From: an uncultured Lachnospiraceae bacterium
GTDB taxonomy: Bacteria; Bacillota; Clostridia; Lachnospirales; Lachnospiraceae
Assembly: GCA_949743325.1 (NCBI GenBank)
Contig: CATJTQ010000063.1
Location: 1-36,450, forward strand
Direction: 5' to 3'
Length of the DNA stretch: 36,450 bases
Shown: positions 7,414-16,746 of the stretch, piece by piece
Layout: every line of letters begins with the position of its first letter
Numbering within the stretch: position 1 is the first letter of the stretch
Made by a program: the position numbers and the translations under genes
The notes under the pieces: generated by a model
What the model saw: only the letters and a program-made list of their open reading frames with translations
Told to the model about the DNA's origin: nothing
Databases searched by the model: none

Positions 7414-10188
7414 ATGTCCATGTCGTTATTGTCAGCATTGCAATGTTTTGAGGCATTTTTGACATACTTTTTTATGTCAGTAATTGTTCCATCAGTAGTG
7501 TTTGGAAAAAGGTTTAAACATTTAGATTTAAATCAACGATTTATTGCTTATTTTACAATAGGAAATTTCTATATGATTAATGTTGTATTTGTATTGCAAT
7601 TGATTCATATTTCTAATAAGTTTACATTGTTTTTGGCTACGTTTATTCCGGCGGCAGCAATGTATGCACGTAATAACCGCATAAATGTTGCTGATAAAAT
7701 CAAGAGCAATGCTGATACGTTTAACCGTTTGATTATAGGCAGACTTGGTGTTAAGACTGCACTTAGCAGATTGTTAAATCAATTATACAAATTAATATTA
7801 AAATTTTTATGGAAATTAAAAGAAATATTTTTTGATAACTGTGTTGATTGGTTTTTACTTGTAGGTTTTACTATATTATTTCTTAAGATTTTTGGTTCTA
7901 ATATGGTGACAAATTTTGGTTATGCTGCCTCAGATATTCCAGTGCATAATTATTGGATCAATTATCTTAGTAAGAATCAAATTTTTGTTGCAGGAATTTA
8001 TCCATTTGGGTTTCATTGCATTATATATTATTTGCATGAAATGTTTAATATAGATACATATGTGCTTTTAAGAGTTTTTTGTGTCGTACAGACTTTTTTT
8101 GTGGATTTAATGATTTTAAATTTGCTTAAATATTGTTGTAAGACCAAATATACTCCATATTTGGGAATATTTATTTATATGGCTGTAAATATATTTTCAT
8201 TTAATACATATGGTCGTTTTTATTCTACGCTTCCTCAGGAGTTTGGTATGCTTTTTATCTATCCAAGCGTTTATTTTGCGTTTGCCTTTTTTAAGGAGCG
8301 TAAAAAAGAAATTAAACTGGAGAGAGATATTTTTCCGAAAGTTAAGTCTGGAATAAATTGTGATAAAAAGATTAAGAGAAGACACCGAAAGCTTAGAGTA
8401 AGAGAGTGTTTTTCTACATGGTATCTTGCTGGATTTGCAATGAGTTTTTCTATGACGCTGGCAGTTCATTTTTATGGAACAATGATTGCGGGGCTGTTTT
8501 GTGTAGGTATTGCGGCAGGGTTTTTATTCCGTTTTATAAGACCTAAATACTTTTGGAGAGTGTTGGCTACATTCCTTATAAGTGTCTTTATAGCTGTGCT
8601 GCCAATGGGTATTGCATATCTTCAGGGAACTCCGCTTCAGGGCTCTCTTGGTTGGGGAATGAATGTTCTTAAAGGAAAGAGCAGTGATGATGAGGCGGAC
8701 GAGGAAAATTCAGACGAACAGCAGAACAATGAAATCTTTATAAGCAATAGCGCGTTAAATGTCAGCGGAACAGCATTAGAGGCAAGCGGAGATGCATTTA
8801 ATGTCAGCGGTGTGGCGCTAGGTGTAAGCAAAGATGCATTCAATGTAAACGGTGCAGTTTCAGAGGTAAGCAGAGAGGCATTTAATATAAGCGGTGCGGG
8901 CTTAGAAGTGAGTGCCGGCGTAATAAATGTCAGCGGTGAATCTGCACAGATAAGCGGCGGTTCAGTTTTGGCAGGAGGCGGAAACAGTAACAGAAAGAAG
9001 AATACTTTCAGCAGAGATGCTTTTGTGGAAAAAGGTGCTTTTAGAGTGGATGGGATAATAAATTTAGTAGCTTCTGACACTCAGAGTTTGTTTGATCTAG
9101 AAAAATTAGAGTATAGAAGACCTGTTGCTTTTTATGTAAACTTGCTTAAAAAAAATCCTCATAGATTTGCTGAAAAAATAAAATATGTTACCAATATTAC
9201 AATTAGTAAAATTTTAGATGCAACACAAGAGTATGTGTTTAGAAATTTTGATAGGCAGCAGACTATTTGGTTTTATATTGCTGCGTTTGTTCTGCTGCTG
9301 ATTGGTTTATTGTTGTTTGTTATCAGGCAGTATGACTATGGAGCGGTTATTATTTCAACAGTAGTATTTTTAATATGTATGGCGCTTTTGCTGGCGGCGG
9401 GAAGAATTGGGCTTCCTACACTTATGGATGCGGCAAGATGCAGTATTTATTTTGCGTATATGGTTCCTCTTTTGGCAGCTTTCGCTGTTGATTTTATAGT
9501 TTTTACTGTGTTTGGATGGCTTAGATGGAAGTGGATAAAATGGATCCGTCATTTGGCTTCTCTTGGAGTCCTCATTGCGATAGTAATATTTTGTTTTGAT
9601 AATGATCTGATAAAAAATCCTCATTATACCCATTGTTTTGAGACAAATGAAGCAGTTACATGTCTTACAAATATTATCAGAGAGGAAGAGGATTTTACAT
9701 GGACTATCTGTTCCGCAAATGATGAGACGAGGATGGGTGAAGATCATGGTTATCATTATGAGATAATTCAGTTTCTAAGAGAGATGGAAGTAACAGCTGG
9801 CAGAGAGATGCTGACTATTCCTACAAAAACAGTTTACTTCTTTATAGAGAAGATACCTATAGATTATCCTCAAAGTTATGAAGGAAGCGGACAGAAAGTA
9901 TCAAAAGAAGGTGCGTCGCGTTATCTTCCTATGGGAGCCGGTCTGTCTGTTTACCAGAAAGAAAATAGATGGATTGTTATGTCAAGGATGTACTACTGGG
10001 CGCAGGAATTTAAAAAGTTATACCCAAATGAGATGAAAGTATATATGGAGACAGATAATTTCGTATGTTATAAAATAGAGCAGAATACATACAGATTATA
10101 CAATTTTGCTATTGATTATAAGTATAATACACAGCCTTATATTGGCGATGTCAAATTAGACGGCGGCAGTGGAGATAATAAGAAATAA
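7414..10188 (+). CDS. Large polytopic GT-C-like membrane protein with an internal heptapeptide-repeat insert
   Basis: About 924 residues. I chose ATG 7414 over GTG 7405 because AAGGAGGTG (7399-7407) is an ideal ribosome site for 7414 and would overlap 7405. Several N-terminal helices are followed by an extracytoplasmic segment with Asp174 in ASDIPVHN, the kind of first-loop acidic residue seen in GT-C glycosyltransferases. More helices follow up to about residue 415. Then come an acidic linker (SSDDEADEENSDEQ), eleven 7-residue repeats (446-522), a second membrane block (about 610-730) and a soluble C-terminal domain of about 190 residues. I do not recognise a named family. Between pelE and the pelA-like gene it could be a polymerase, a sugar-modifying transferase or an export partner. 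It is not part of the characterised Gram-negative pelABCDEFG set. Confidence 0.75.
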   Translation: MSMSLLSALQCFEAFLTYFFMSVIVPSVVFGKRFKHLDLNQRFIAYFTIGNFYMINVVFVLQLIHISNKFTLFLATFIPAAAMYARNNRINVADKIKSNADTFNRLIIGRLGVKTALSRLLNQLYKLILKFLWKLKEIFFDNCVDWFLLVGFTILFLKIFGSNMVTNFGYAASDIPVHNYWINYLSKNQIFVAGIYPFGFHCIIYYLHEMFNIDTYVLLRVFCVVQTFFVDLMILNLLKYCCKTKYTPYLGIFIYMAVNIFSFNTYGRFYSTLPQEFGMLFIYPSVYFAFAFFKERKKEIKLERDIFPKVKSGINCDKKIKRRHRKLRVRECFSTWYLAGFAMSFSMTLAVHFYGTMIAGLFCVGIAAGFLFRFIRPKYFWRVLATFLISVFIAVLPMGIAYLQGTPLQGSLGWGMNVLKGKSSDDEADEENSDEQQNNEIFISNSALNVSGTALEASGDAFNVSGVALGVSKDAFNVNGAVSEVSREAFNISGAGLEVSAGVINVSGESAQISGGSVLAGGGNSNRKKNTFSRDAFVEKGAFRVDGIINLVASDTQSLFDLEKLEYRRPVAFYVNLLKKNPHRFAEKIKYVTNITISKILDATQEYVFRNFDRQQTIWFYIAAFVLLLIGLLLFVIRQYDYGAVIISTVVFLICMALLLAAGRIGLPTLMDAARCSIYFAYMVPLLAAFAVDFIVFTVFGWLRWKWIKWIRHLASLGVLIAIVIFCFDNDLIKNPHYTHCFETNEAVTCLTNIIREEEDFTWTICSANDETRMGEDHGYHYEIIQFLREMEVTAGREMLTIPTKTVYFFIEKIPIDYPQSYEGSGQKVSKEGASRYLPMGAGLSVYQKENRWIVMSRMYYWAQEFKKLYPNEMKVYMETDNFVCYKIEQNTYRLYNFAIDYKYNTQPYIGDVKLDGGSGDNKK
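8749..8979 (+). repeat. Tandem 21-bp coding repeats (11 degenerate heptapeptides)
   Basis: Eleven consecutive 21-bp units lie inside the large membrane protein. The consensus is x-A-x-N/E-V-S-G, for example SALNVSG, TALEASG, DAFNVSG, VALGVSK, DAFNVNG. Odd and even units differ (xAFNVSG versus xxLEVSx), which gives a 42-bp higher-order period. The first nine units are regular and the last two drift. The codons have diverged (GTC AGC GGA, GTA AGC, ATA AGC), so selection at protein level is more likely than recent slippage. Confidence 0.88.
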
Positions 10189-10202
10189 AAAGGAGGAGCA
10201 AA

Positions 10203-12095
10203 ATGGTATCACGCAGAACTTTATTTGTAATTACAATGATGATGGCAGTATTGTTCTTCTTATTTATATTTTCAGGAGTAATGAAAGAGAGTCTAAACGA
10301 TTATGAAATTAATCAGTATGCTGAAGAACCTGTGCTTTCCAAAACAAGCCAGTGGAAATATGGGCAGAGTGACAGTTCAAATATAGTGTTGGTTGGAAGT
10401 AAGAAAGACAGTGGTATTTATAATGTTGCCAGTCAGTGGAGTATCTATAATAAGAGAAAATTTGAGGCATATAATACTGTTGATTTGTATAAATTATCTG
10501 ATGATAATTTGCCAAAACTTATTTTAATTGATTCAGAAGGCATTAACTTTGATAAAGATTTAGCGGTTATAGAAAAGTGGATAGGCAAAGGTATAAATAT
10601 TGTTTTCTGCAATCTGCCTGAACCTGAAGTTATTAAGAAGAATGATAAATTATCAGCATTTCTTGGTATTCAGAATGTATATGAGGATAGTGCTGAGATT
10701 GAGGGTGTTGAGCTTTTTGGAGGTTTTTTATTGGGAGGAGATACATTTTATATTGCAGAAGATGATGAAGAAGATAAATTGCAGGACTTTGAGTTAAATA
10801 TTCCATGGTATCAGACAACAAGCGGAACTAAGACTTATATTGTAGGGCTTATGGATAAAAGCAAGGTTGAAAATGAATATATGCCAAGTATTTTATGGAG
10901 AAACAGTGTCGGAGAGGCAAAAGTTTTTGCAGTAAACGGTGATTTTATGTCTGAGCTTACTGGTCTTGGGTTTCTTAGCGGTATTGTAAGTGAATGTTCA
11001 GAGTATTATTTGTATCCGGTTGTAAATGCTCAAAATATGTCTATAGTCAATTTTCCAAGTTTTTCAGAGGAGAATAATGATAAGATGATGGAGATTTACA
11101 GTCGTTCTCAGCCGGCGGTTTTTAAGGAGATAGTATGGCCGAATCTGTTGGCAACAGTTGAAAAAAATAGAAGTAAAATAACATGCTTTCTAAGTCCGCA
11201 GTATGATTATGAAGATGCGAATGAGCCTATTGATACAGAGCTGATTTTCTATTTAAAACTTATCAGGGAACAGAATTCTGAGGCAGGGCTCAGCGTTGCC
11301 AGAAAAAATTCAATAGATGTCAAAGATAAGCTGGCAAGGGACAGGCAGTATTTTATAACCCAGACCAACCAGTATAAGTTTAGTTCCTTTTATGCACAGA
11401 GAGATGATATTGAAAGAACAGTTAAATTGGCAGGCTCAATTGATGCAGAAGATATGACAACCATTACTACAGACTATCATAATAATGGCATAGTGTTGTC
11501 ATATGCTGGTGATAATGTTACGCTTCAGATGTCCACTATAGATGGATTTGATCATACATATCGGCAGGATATGAGAGTTAAAGCTTTGGAAACAGCATTG
11601 GGATATTCTAATATAATGATTGATATGCATAGGGTAAGCTGGCCTAAAAATGAAGAAGATTATTTTGAAAAATTATCAGAAAAATTTTCAAAATATACTA
11701 ATACATTTTGGCAGCCGTTTAAAAAGTTTGAGCAGACTACACTGTCTGAGAGTGATAAACGTGTTAGAAATTTTCTGGTGATGGATTTTGATGAGTCAAG
11801 AAATGAAGATACTATTAGTATAGATGTTAAGAATATAGAAGAGACAGCATGGTTTATTTTAAGGACACATGGGGAGGCGGTTAAGGATATAACCGGCGGA
11901 AACTTTACAGAACTGGAAAAAGATATATACCTTATAAAGGCTGATGCATCTCATGTAGAAATAGAACTTAAAGATACATACAATGAGATATATTATTATA
12001 TTGGAAAAGATGAAGATACTGATATAGTAGAAAATAATGAGACAGAATCTACTGAGGAAAGTGTTAGTGACAGTGAAGACAACAGCCAGAAATAG
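10203..12095 (+). CDS. Membrane-anchored PelA-like / DUF2194-like protein
   Basis: A 630-residue protein with one N-terminal membrane anchor (about 7-27) and an extracytoplasmic body. The order looks like a flavodoxin/GATase-like alpha-beta domain (about 55-260), a longer alpha-beta domain (about 270-520) placed like a polysaccharide deacetylase, then a beta-sandwich (about 535-610) and an acidic tail rich in Glu, Asp and Ser. This resembles the later domains of PelA or the deacetylase protein of Gram-positive pel loci, and I think it belongs to the DUF2194 group. I cannot see the Asp-Asp and His-x-x-x-His metal motif of active CE4 deacetylases, so its activity is doubtful. AAAGGAGGAGC precedes ATG 10203, 14 nt after the previous gene. 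Confidence 0.62.
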   Translation: MVSRRTLFVITMMMAVLFFLFIFSGVMKESLNDYEINQYAEEPVLSKTSQWKYGQSDSSNIVLVGSKKDSGIYNVASQWSIYNKRKFEAYNTVDLYKLSDDNLPKLILIDSEGINFDKDLAVIEKWIGKGINIVFCNLPEPEVIKKNDKLSAFLGIQNVYEDSAEIEGVELFGGFLLGGDTFYIAEDDEEDKLQDFELNIPWYQTTSGTKTYIVGLMDKSKVENEYMPSILWRNSVGEAKVFAVNGDFMSELTGLGFLSGIVSECSEYYLYPVVNAQNMSIVNFPSFSEENNDKMMEIYSRSQPAVFKEIVWPNLLATVEKNRSKITCFLSPQYDYEDANEPIDTELIFYLKLIREQNSEAGLSVARKNSIDVKDKLARDRQYFITQTNQYKFSSFYAQRDDIERTVKLAGSIDAEDMTTITTDYHNNGIVLSYAGDNVTLQMSTIDGFDHTYRQDMRVKALETALGYSNIMIDMHRVSWPKNEEDYFEKLSEKFSKYTNTFWQPFKKFEQTTLSESDKRVRNFLVMDFDESRNEDTISIDVKNIEETAWFILRTHGEAVKDITGGNFTELEKDIYLIKADASHVEIELKDTYNEIYYYIGKDEDTDIVENNETESTEESVSDSEDNSQK

Positions 12096-12128
12096 AAAGA
12101 TTAATTTCAGAATGTGAGGTGAGTATAG

Positions 12129-13601
12129 TTGAGAATATGTGTTGTGGCAGAAGGGTGTTATCCATATGTTGTCGGAGGTGTGTCAGGTTGGATAAACAGC
12201 CTTACTAAATCCTTTTCTAATTTGGAATTTATACTGCTCACTATTGTGGCTGACCGCTCTTTAAGAGGAAAGTTTGCCTATGAGCTTCCTGATAATGTAA
12301 CAGAGGTTCATGAAGTGTATCTAACTGATTGTGACTGGTACAGTCATAAGAGAAAAAGGACTGGACTTAAATTAAATAGAAATGAATTTGCTGCGCTTAG
12401 AAGTTTGGTGTTTAATAATGATACAGATTGGAGAACTTTGTTTAAGCTGTTTCAGCATAAAAAGTTTTCTATAGATGATCTGCTTATGGGAAGAGATTTT
12501 TATAAAGTTGTGTTAGAATGTTACAATGAGCAGTATCCGCAAATAGTTTTTTCTGATTTTTTGTGGACTATGAGGTCTATCTATCTTCCATTATTTTTAG
12601 TAATGCAGACAGATTTGCCGAAAGCTGATATTTTTCATTGTGTTGCCACTGGTTACGCAGGAATTCTTGGCAGTATGGGTAAAGAACTTTTCGGCAGTAA
12701 GCTGCTTATTTCAGAACATGGTATTTATACACGAGAGAGGGAAGAGGAAATAATTAAGGCTGAATGGGTGGAAGGTATCTATAAAAATGTATGGATTGAA
12801 CAGTTTAAGAAAATGTCAAGAATCGCTTATGATAAAGCAGACCTTGTTACAAGTCTTTATGGTCATGCAAGAGAACTGCAGATTGAGCTAGGTTGTCCTG
12901 CAGAGAAAATTATAATAACTCCTAACGGGATAGATGTGTACCGGCTGAAGGATATTCCTGGAAAACTGCCTGAAGATGAAGATAAAGTTAATATAGGGGC
13001 AGTTCTGCGTGTTACTCCTATAAAAGATGTCAAAACTATGATACAGGCTTTCAATTTTGCCAAAAAGAAGCAGCCTAATTTGAAATTATGGATTATGGGA
13101 CCATGTGATGAAGACGAAGAGTATGCTAATGAATGTTATGACTTGGTTGAGGCGTTGAATGTTAATGATATTGTATTTACAGGAAGGGTTGACATAAGAG
13201 AATATTTGGGAAGAATGGATTTGACTATACTTACAAGTATAAGTGAAGGTCAGCCGTTGACTATTTTGGAGAGCTATGCCGCGCATAAGCCTGTAATTGC
13301 TACGGATGTAGGCAACTGTCGGGAGCTGATATATGGTGAAGCAGGTGATTCGCTTGGCTCTGCAGGCATTCTTACTCATATAATGAATATAGAGGAAATT
13401 TCAAACGCTATGGTGGAGATGGCTAAAAAACCAGCAATGAGAGAGAATATGGGTGAAGTTGGATATAAGAGAGTTATGTCAAGATACAAACTTGAAGATA
13501 TGAAGTTAGCTTATAAACAGATTTATAAAGATTTTTCTGACAGTTTAAATATTGACTGGAGCGAAGAGAAATTTACAATATCAAATATTTTTAACGGATA
13601 A
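12129..13601 (+). CDS. pelF: PelF GT4 glycosyltransferase
   Basis: A 490-residue GT4 (GT-B fold) enzyme. The N-terminus VAEGCYPYVVGGVSGWI is the PelF hallmark. Later come EHG at 196-198, TPNGIDVYRL, and the catalytic EX7E pair Glu373/Glu381 in EGQPLTILE. In Pel synthesis PelF is the cytoplasmic polymerising transferase that uses UDP-sugars and works with the PelD/PelE/PelG membrane complex. Translation starts at TTG 12129 behind GTGAGGTGAG. This is the most secure identification in the locus and anchors the pel assignment. Confidence 0.92.
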   Translation: MRICVVAEGCYPYVVGGVSGWINSLTKSFSNLEFILLTIVADRSLRGKFAYELPDNVTEVHEVYLTDCDWYSHKRKRTGLKLNRNEFAALRSLVFNNDTDWRTLFKLFQHKKFSIDDLLMGRDFYKVVLECYNEQYPQIVFSDFLWTMRSIYLPLFLVMQTDLPKADIFHCVATGYAGILGSMGKELFGSKLLISEHGIYTREREEEIIKAEWVEGIYKNVWIEQFKKMSRIAYDKADLVTSLYGHARELQIELGCPAEKIIITPNGIDVYRLKDIPGKLPEDEDKVNIGAVLRVTPIKDVKTMIQAFNFAKKKQPNLKLWIMGPCDEDEEYANECYDLVEALNVNDIVFTGRVDIREYLGRMDLTILTSISEGQPLTILESYAAHKPVIATDVGNCRELIYGEAGDSLGSAGILTHIMNIEEISNAMVEMAKKPAMRENMGEVGYKRVMSRYKLEDMKLAYKQIYKDFSDSLNIDWSEEKFTISNIFNG

Positions 13602-13636
13602 TATATGTTGAAAATATATATTAAGGAGGATGACAG

Positions 13637-15109
13637 ATGGCTGGAGTAGGCGTTAAGCTGCACCGTATTTATGGCAAAAATTCCATTCTGTCCAAAATGT
13701 TTGGTTTTATATATAGTACAATACTTTCTATAGCCCCAATGATTCTTATTATTTTATCAGTATTTATTATGGGGGTTTTGCTTGGGTTTTCAAAAGTTGG
13801 TTATGCGAGCAGAGAATTATTTTCAAGTACAATATTGTATATATTTATATTTTCATTATTGGCTGCAGCGCCGTTTAATACTGTATTGTCAAGATATATG
13901 TCGGATATTATATATAATGAGACATTTGAAGACATTATGCCCTGTTTTATTTTGGGCCTTTTTATGAATATTGTTTTTGGATGTGCAGCTGCTATCCCGT
14001 TTTGTGTAAGAGAGTATTTAGTTGGCGGTGTTAATTTTATTTATACATTTACAGGTTTTTGCGGATTTGTTGCATTGGTTATCGTATTTTATGCGATGAT
14101 CTATTTAAATATATTTAAAGATTATAAGAAAACATCATTGTTCTTTCTAATAGGTTCTATATTTAGTGTGCTTTTCTCCCTGCTTTTAGTAAAGGTGTTT
14201 AAGAGAAGTGTTACATATTCGATGCTTTTATCCCTGGTGCTGGGATTTTTGCTTATCGCTTGTCTTGAGTATGGAACTATAAAGAGATATTTTAAGACAA
14301 ACAGTGGAAATTATATAGCTGTGCTCAAATATTTTAAAAGATATTGGCTGCTTGTAGTTTCTAATACGCTGTATACGGCGGGTTTGTTTGTTCATAATTT
14401 TGTTTTCTGGAATACAGATATGCAGATGAAGGTTGCTGAAGTGTTTGTATGTGCTCCATCTTATGATATGGCGACATGTATAGCAATGTTTACTAATATT
14501 TCTACTACAGTAATTTTTATTACTCGTGTAGAAATGTACTTTCATGAAAGGTATAGAGGGTATTCAGAGGCGGTAATTGGAGGAAGGGGAATGGATATAG
14601 AGAATACAAAGCGAAGAATGTTCAGACAGCTTTCTATGGAACTGATGAACTTGGCTAGAGTACAGTTTATTATATCGGTAGTAGTATTTTTTGTATGTAT
14701 TGTAGTTCTTCCGCAGATAGGTTTTTCGGGCATGATAATGAAAATATATCCATGTCTTGCAGCGGGGTATTTTATTCTGTTTATAATGTATGCATGTATC
14801 GTATTCTTATATTACTTTAATGATATGATAGGAGCTTTACTTACATCAGCTTGTTTCTTTGCCGGGGTCCTTATTTTCAGTTTAATTTCTGTACACTTGA
14901 CAGAGATATGGTATGGAATGGGTGTTGTCACAGGGTCTTTTATTGGCTGGGTAGTTTCTTATTATCGTATCAGGTGGGTTGAAAGGCATATGGATGAACA
15001 TATATTCTGTGATGGTAATATTTTAGAAAAAGGAAAAGGTGTTAAGCCAACAGCAAAGGTGTATGACCGCTATGCTGTTTGGAAGGTTTCAAATGATAAT
15101 AGGAGGTGA
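13637..15109 (+). CDS. pelG: PelG polysaccharide membrane transporter
   Basis: A 490-residue, strongly hydrophobic protein with about 12 membrane helices and the MOP/Wzx-like layout. It opens with GVGVKLHRIYGKNS, typical of PelG, and follows pelF directly as in all known pel loci. PelG is the inner-membrane protein thought to move the growing polymer out of the cell. AAGGAGG precedes ATG 13637. The stop (15107-15109) lies inside the ribosome-site region of the next gene, so the two are translationally coupled. Confidence 0.9.
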   Translation: MAGVGVKLHRIYGKNSILSKMFGFIYSTILSIAPMILIILSVFIMGVLLGFSKVGYASRELFSSTILYIFIFSLLAAAPFNTVLSRYMSDIIYNETFEDIMPCFILGLFMNIVFGCAAAIPFCVREYLVGGVNFIYTFTGFCGFVALVIVFYAMIYLNIFKDYKKTSLFFLIGSIFSVLFSLLLVKVFKRSVTYSMLLSLVLGFLLIACLEYGTIKRYFKTNSGNYIAVLKYFKRYWLLVVSNTLYTAGLFVHNFVFWNTDMQMKVAEVFVCAPSYDMATCIAMFTNISTTVIFITRVEMYFHERYRGYSEAVIGGRGMDIENTKRRMFRQLSMELMNLARVQFIISVVVFFVCIVVLPQIGFSGMIMKIYPCLAAGYFILFIMYACIVFLYYFNDMIGALLTSACFFAGVLIFSLISVHLTEIWYGMGVVTGSFIGWVVSYYRIRWVERHMDEHIFCDGNILEKGKGVKPTAKVYDRYAVWKVSNDNRR

Positions 15110-15114
15110 ATTTA

Positions 15115-15498
15115 TTGATTACAGAAATAATTTTTAGAACTGCCGTAATTATTGCGGGAACTCTGCTGCTGCTGTTATCTTTTTTGTCTCTTGTTAAAAA
15201 GAGAATGACAGAAGGTTTTTCTCTTGGCTGGGCGGTAGGTTCTGTGTTAATGATAATTATAGGCATTGTTCCATGTTTAAATGACTGGACAACCAAATTA
15301 AGCACAACACATATTATTGCGCTGCTTTTGTTCTCTGCATTTGTTGTTGGTTTTATTTTTAGGATGAGCAAAAGTATTTCGCAGCTTACAATGAAAAATC
15401 AGGAGCTTGCTATGCAAGTAAGCCTTCTTAATCAGGAAAATGAGAGAATTTTGTACGAATTGGAAAAGTTGACAGGTAAGACGAAAGTAGATATATAA
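15115..15498 (+). CDS. DUF2304 small membrane protein
   Basis: A 127-residue protein with three membrane helices (about 5-25, 33-50, 66-86) and a C-terminal coiled coil rich in Gln, Asn, Leu and Glu. This is the DUF2304 pattern; such proteins commonly sit beside DPM1-type GT2 enzymes in polysaccharide loci, and one follows here two genes later. I use TTG 15115 rather than GTG 15106 because AGGAGG (15101-15106) would overlap the GTG but is 8 nt from the TTG. Its function is unknown; an accessory role for a lipid-linked sugar transferase is inferred. Confidence 0.8.
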   Translation: MITEIIFRTAVIIAGTLLLLLSFLSLVKKRMTEGFSLGWAVGSVLMIIIGIVPCLNDWTTKLSTTHIIALLLFSAFVVGFIFRMSKSISQLTMKNQELAMQVSLLNQENERILYELEKLTGKTKVDI

Positions 15499-15511
15499 AA
15501 GGAAACCGGTT

Positions 15512-16720
15512 ATGAAAAAGAAAATTCTGTTTGTAATCAACACATTGGGACATGCGGGGGCAGAAGTTGCTTTGCTTGAGCTTTTAAAAGCATTGGATAA
15601 AACTAAATATGAAATTTCTCTTTTTGTACTTTTAGGGCAAGGCGAGCTTATATCACGTGTTCCTGATGATGTTAAATTGTTAAATAATAGATATAAAGAG
15701 CTTTCTGTGCTGTCCGGTGAGGGCAAGAGAAATATGATGAAAACGGTAATTAAGTCATTATTTCACAGAGGGACAATTATTAGCAGACTTCCTTATCTTA
15801 TTAAGAATATTATAGTAATGATTAAAAAGAAGGAAATTCTAATTGAAAAGCTTTTGTGGAGAGTTATTGCAGATGGAGCAGACAGATTTGAGCAGGAGTA
15901 TGATTTGGCAGTAGCTTATCTGGAGGGCGGTTCAGCTTACTATACTGCCGAGTATGTGAAAGCTGATAGGAAGGCTGCGTTTATTCATGTTGATTATACT
16001 AAAGCGGGCTACAGCAGAGAATTAGATTTAAATAGTTATATGTTTTTTGACAGATTGTTTGTTGTGTCCAATGAAGTAAAAGAAAGTTTTTTAAAAGTAT
16101 ACCCTGAATATTTGGCTAAAACATTTATTTTTCATAATTTGTTAGACTTAGAAGAAATAAGGAGAATGTCTAAGAAGGATGGCGGGTTTTCAGATAATTA
16201 TGAAGGAATAAGGCTTCTAACAGTAGGGAGGCTTACATGGCAAAAGGCGTATGAGGTGGCTATTGATACAATGGAGCTGCTAAAAAAAGAATATTCTGAT
16301 GTCAGATGGTATGTTCTGGGCGAGGGATCCCAAAGAGAATTTTTGGTAAAGAGAATCGCCAAACTAAAGCTTGAAAAGGACTTTATTTTGATGGGTGCTG
16401 TTGAAAACCCTTACCCTTTTTATGCACAGACAGATATATATGTTCATGCAACTAGGTTTGAAGGTAAAAGTATTGCCATTCAGGAAGCACAGGCGCTGGG
16501 CTGTGCTATAGTTGCCTCTGATTGCAGCGGCAACAGAGAGCAGATAACCAATGGAGAAGATGGTATTTTATGCCAGTTTGATGCAGTTTCAATTAAAAAT
16601 GCTATATTGCAGCTTATAAAAGATAATGAAAAGAGAAGACAATTTGGAGAGGCAGCGGCGAATAGAAAGCTAATATATGAAGAAGATTTAGGTATGTTAT
16701 ATGAATTGATAGAGCGTTGA
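15512..16720 (+). CDS. GT4 family glycosyltransferase
   Basis: A 402-residue GT-B enzyme. The N-terminal NTLGHAGAE glycine loop, the central LTVGRLTWQKAYE nucleotide-sugar region and the EX7E motif Glu317/Glu325 (EGKSIAIQE) identify GT4. It lies 13 nt after the DUF2304 gene behind AAAGGA. The acceptor and donor cannot be read from the sequence. Together with the next GT2 it suggests that the polymer or its anchor carries more than one sugar type. Confidence 0.88.
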   Translation: MKKKILFVINTLGHAGAEVALLELLKALDKTKYEISLFVLLGQGELISRVPDDVKLLNNRYKELSVLSGEGKRNMMKTVIKSLFHRGTIISRLPYLIKNIIVMIKKKEILIEKLLWRVIADGADRFEQEYDLAVAYLEGGSAYYTAEYVKADRKAAFIHVDYTKAGYSRELDLNSYMFFDRLFVVSNEVKESFLKVYPEYLAKTFIFHNLLDLEEIRRMSKKDGGFSDNYEGIRLLTVGRLTWQKAYEVAIDTMELLKKEYSDVRWYVLGEGSQREFLVKRIAKLKLEKDFILMGAVENPYPFYAQTDIYVHATRFEGKSIAIQEAQALGCAIVASDCSGNREQITNGEDGILCQFDAVSIKNAILQLIKDNEKRRQFGEAAANRKLIYEEDLGMLYELIER

Positions 16721-16746
16721 TACGAAAGTAAAAGGGAGATTGTGTT

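Noticed and set aside
8749-8979. A recent slippage array or assembly artefact.
   Set aside because: The units differ at many synonymous and non-synonymous sites and the frame is preserved throughout, which fits an old, selected repeat.
8637-9080. A 147-codon minus-strand open frame with a repetitive Leu/Thr/Pro-rich product.
   Set aside because: It is the antisense image of the heptapeptide repeats; the sense frame continues into conserved membrane segments and has the proper ribosome site.
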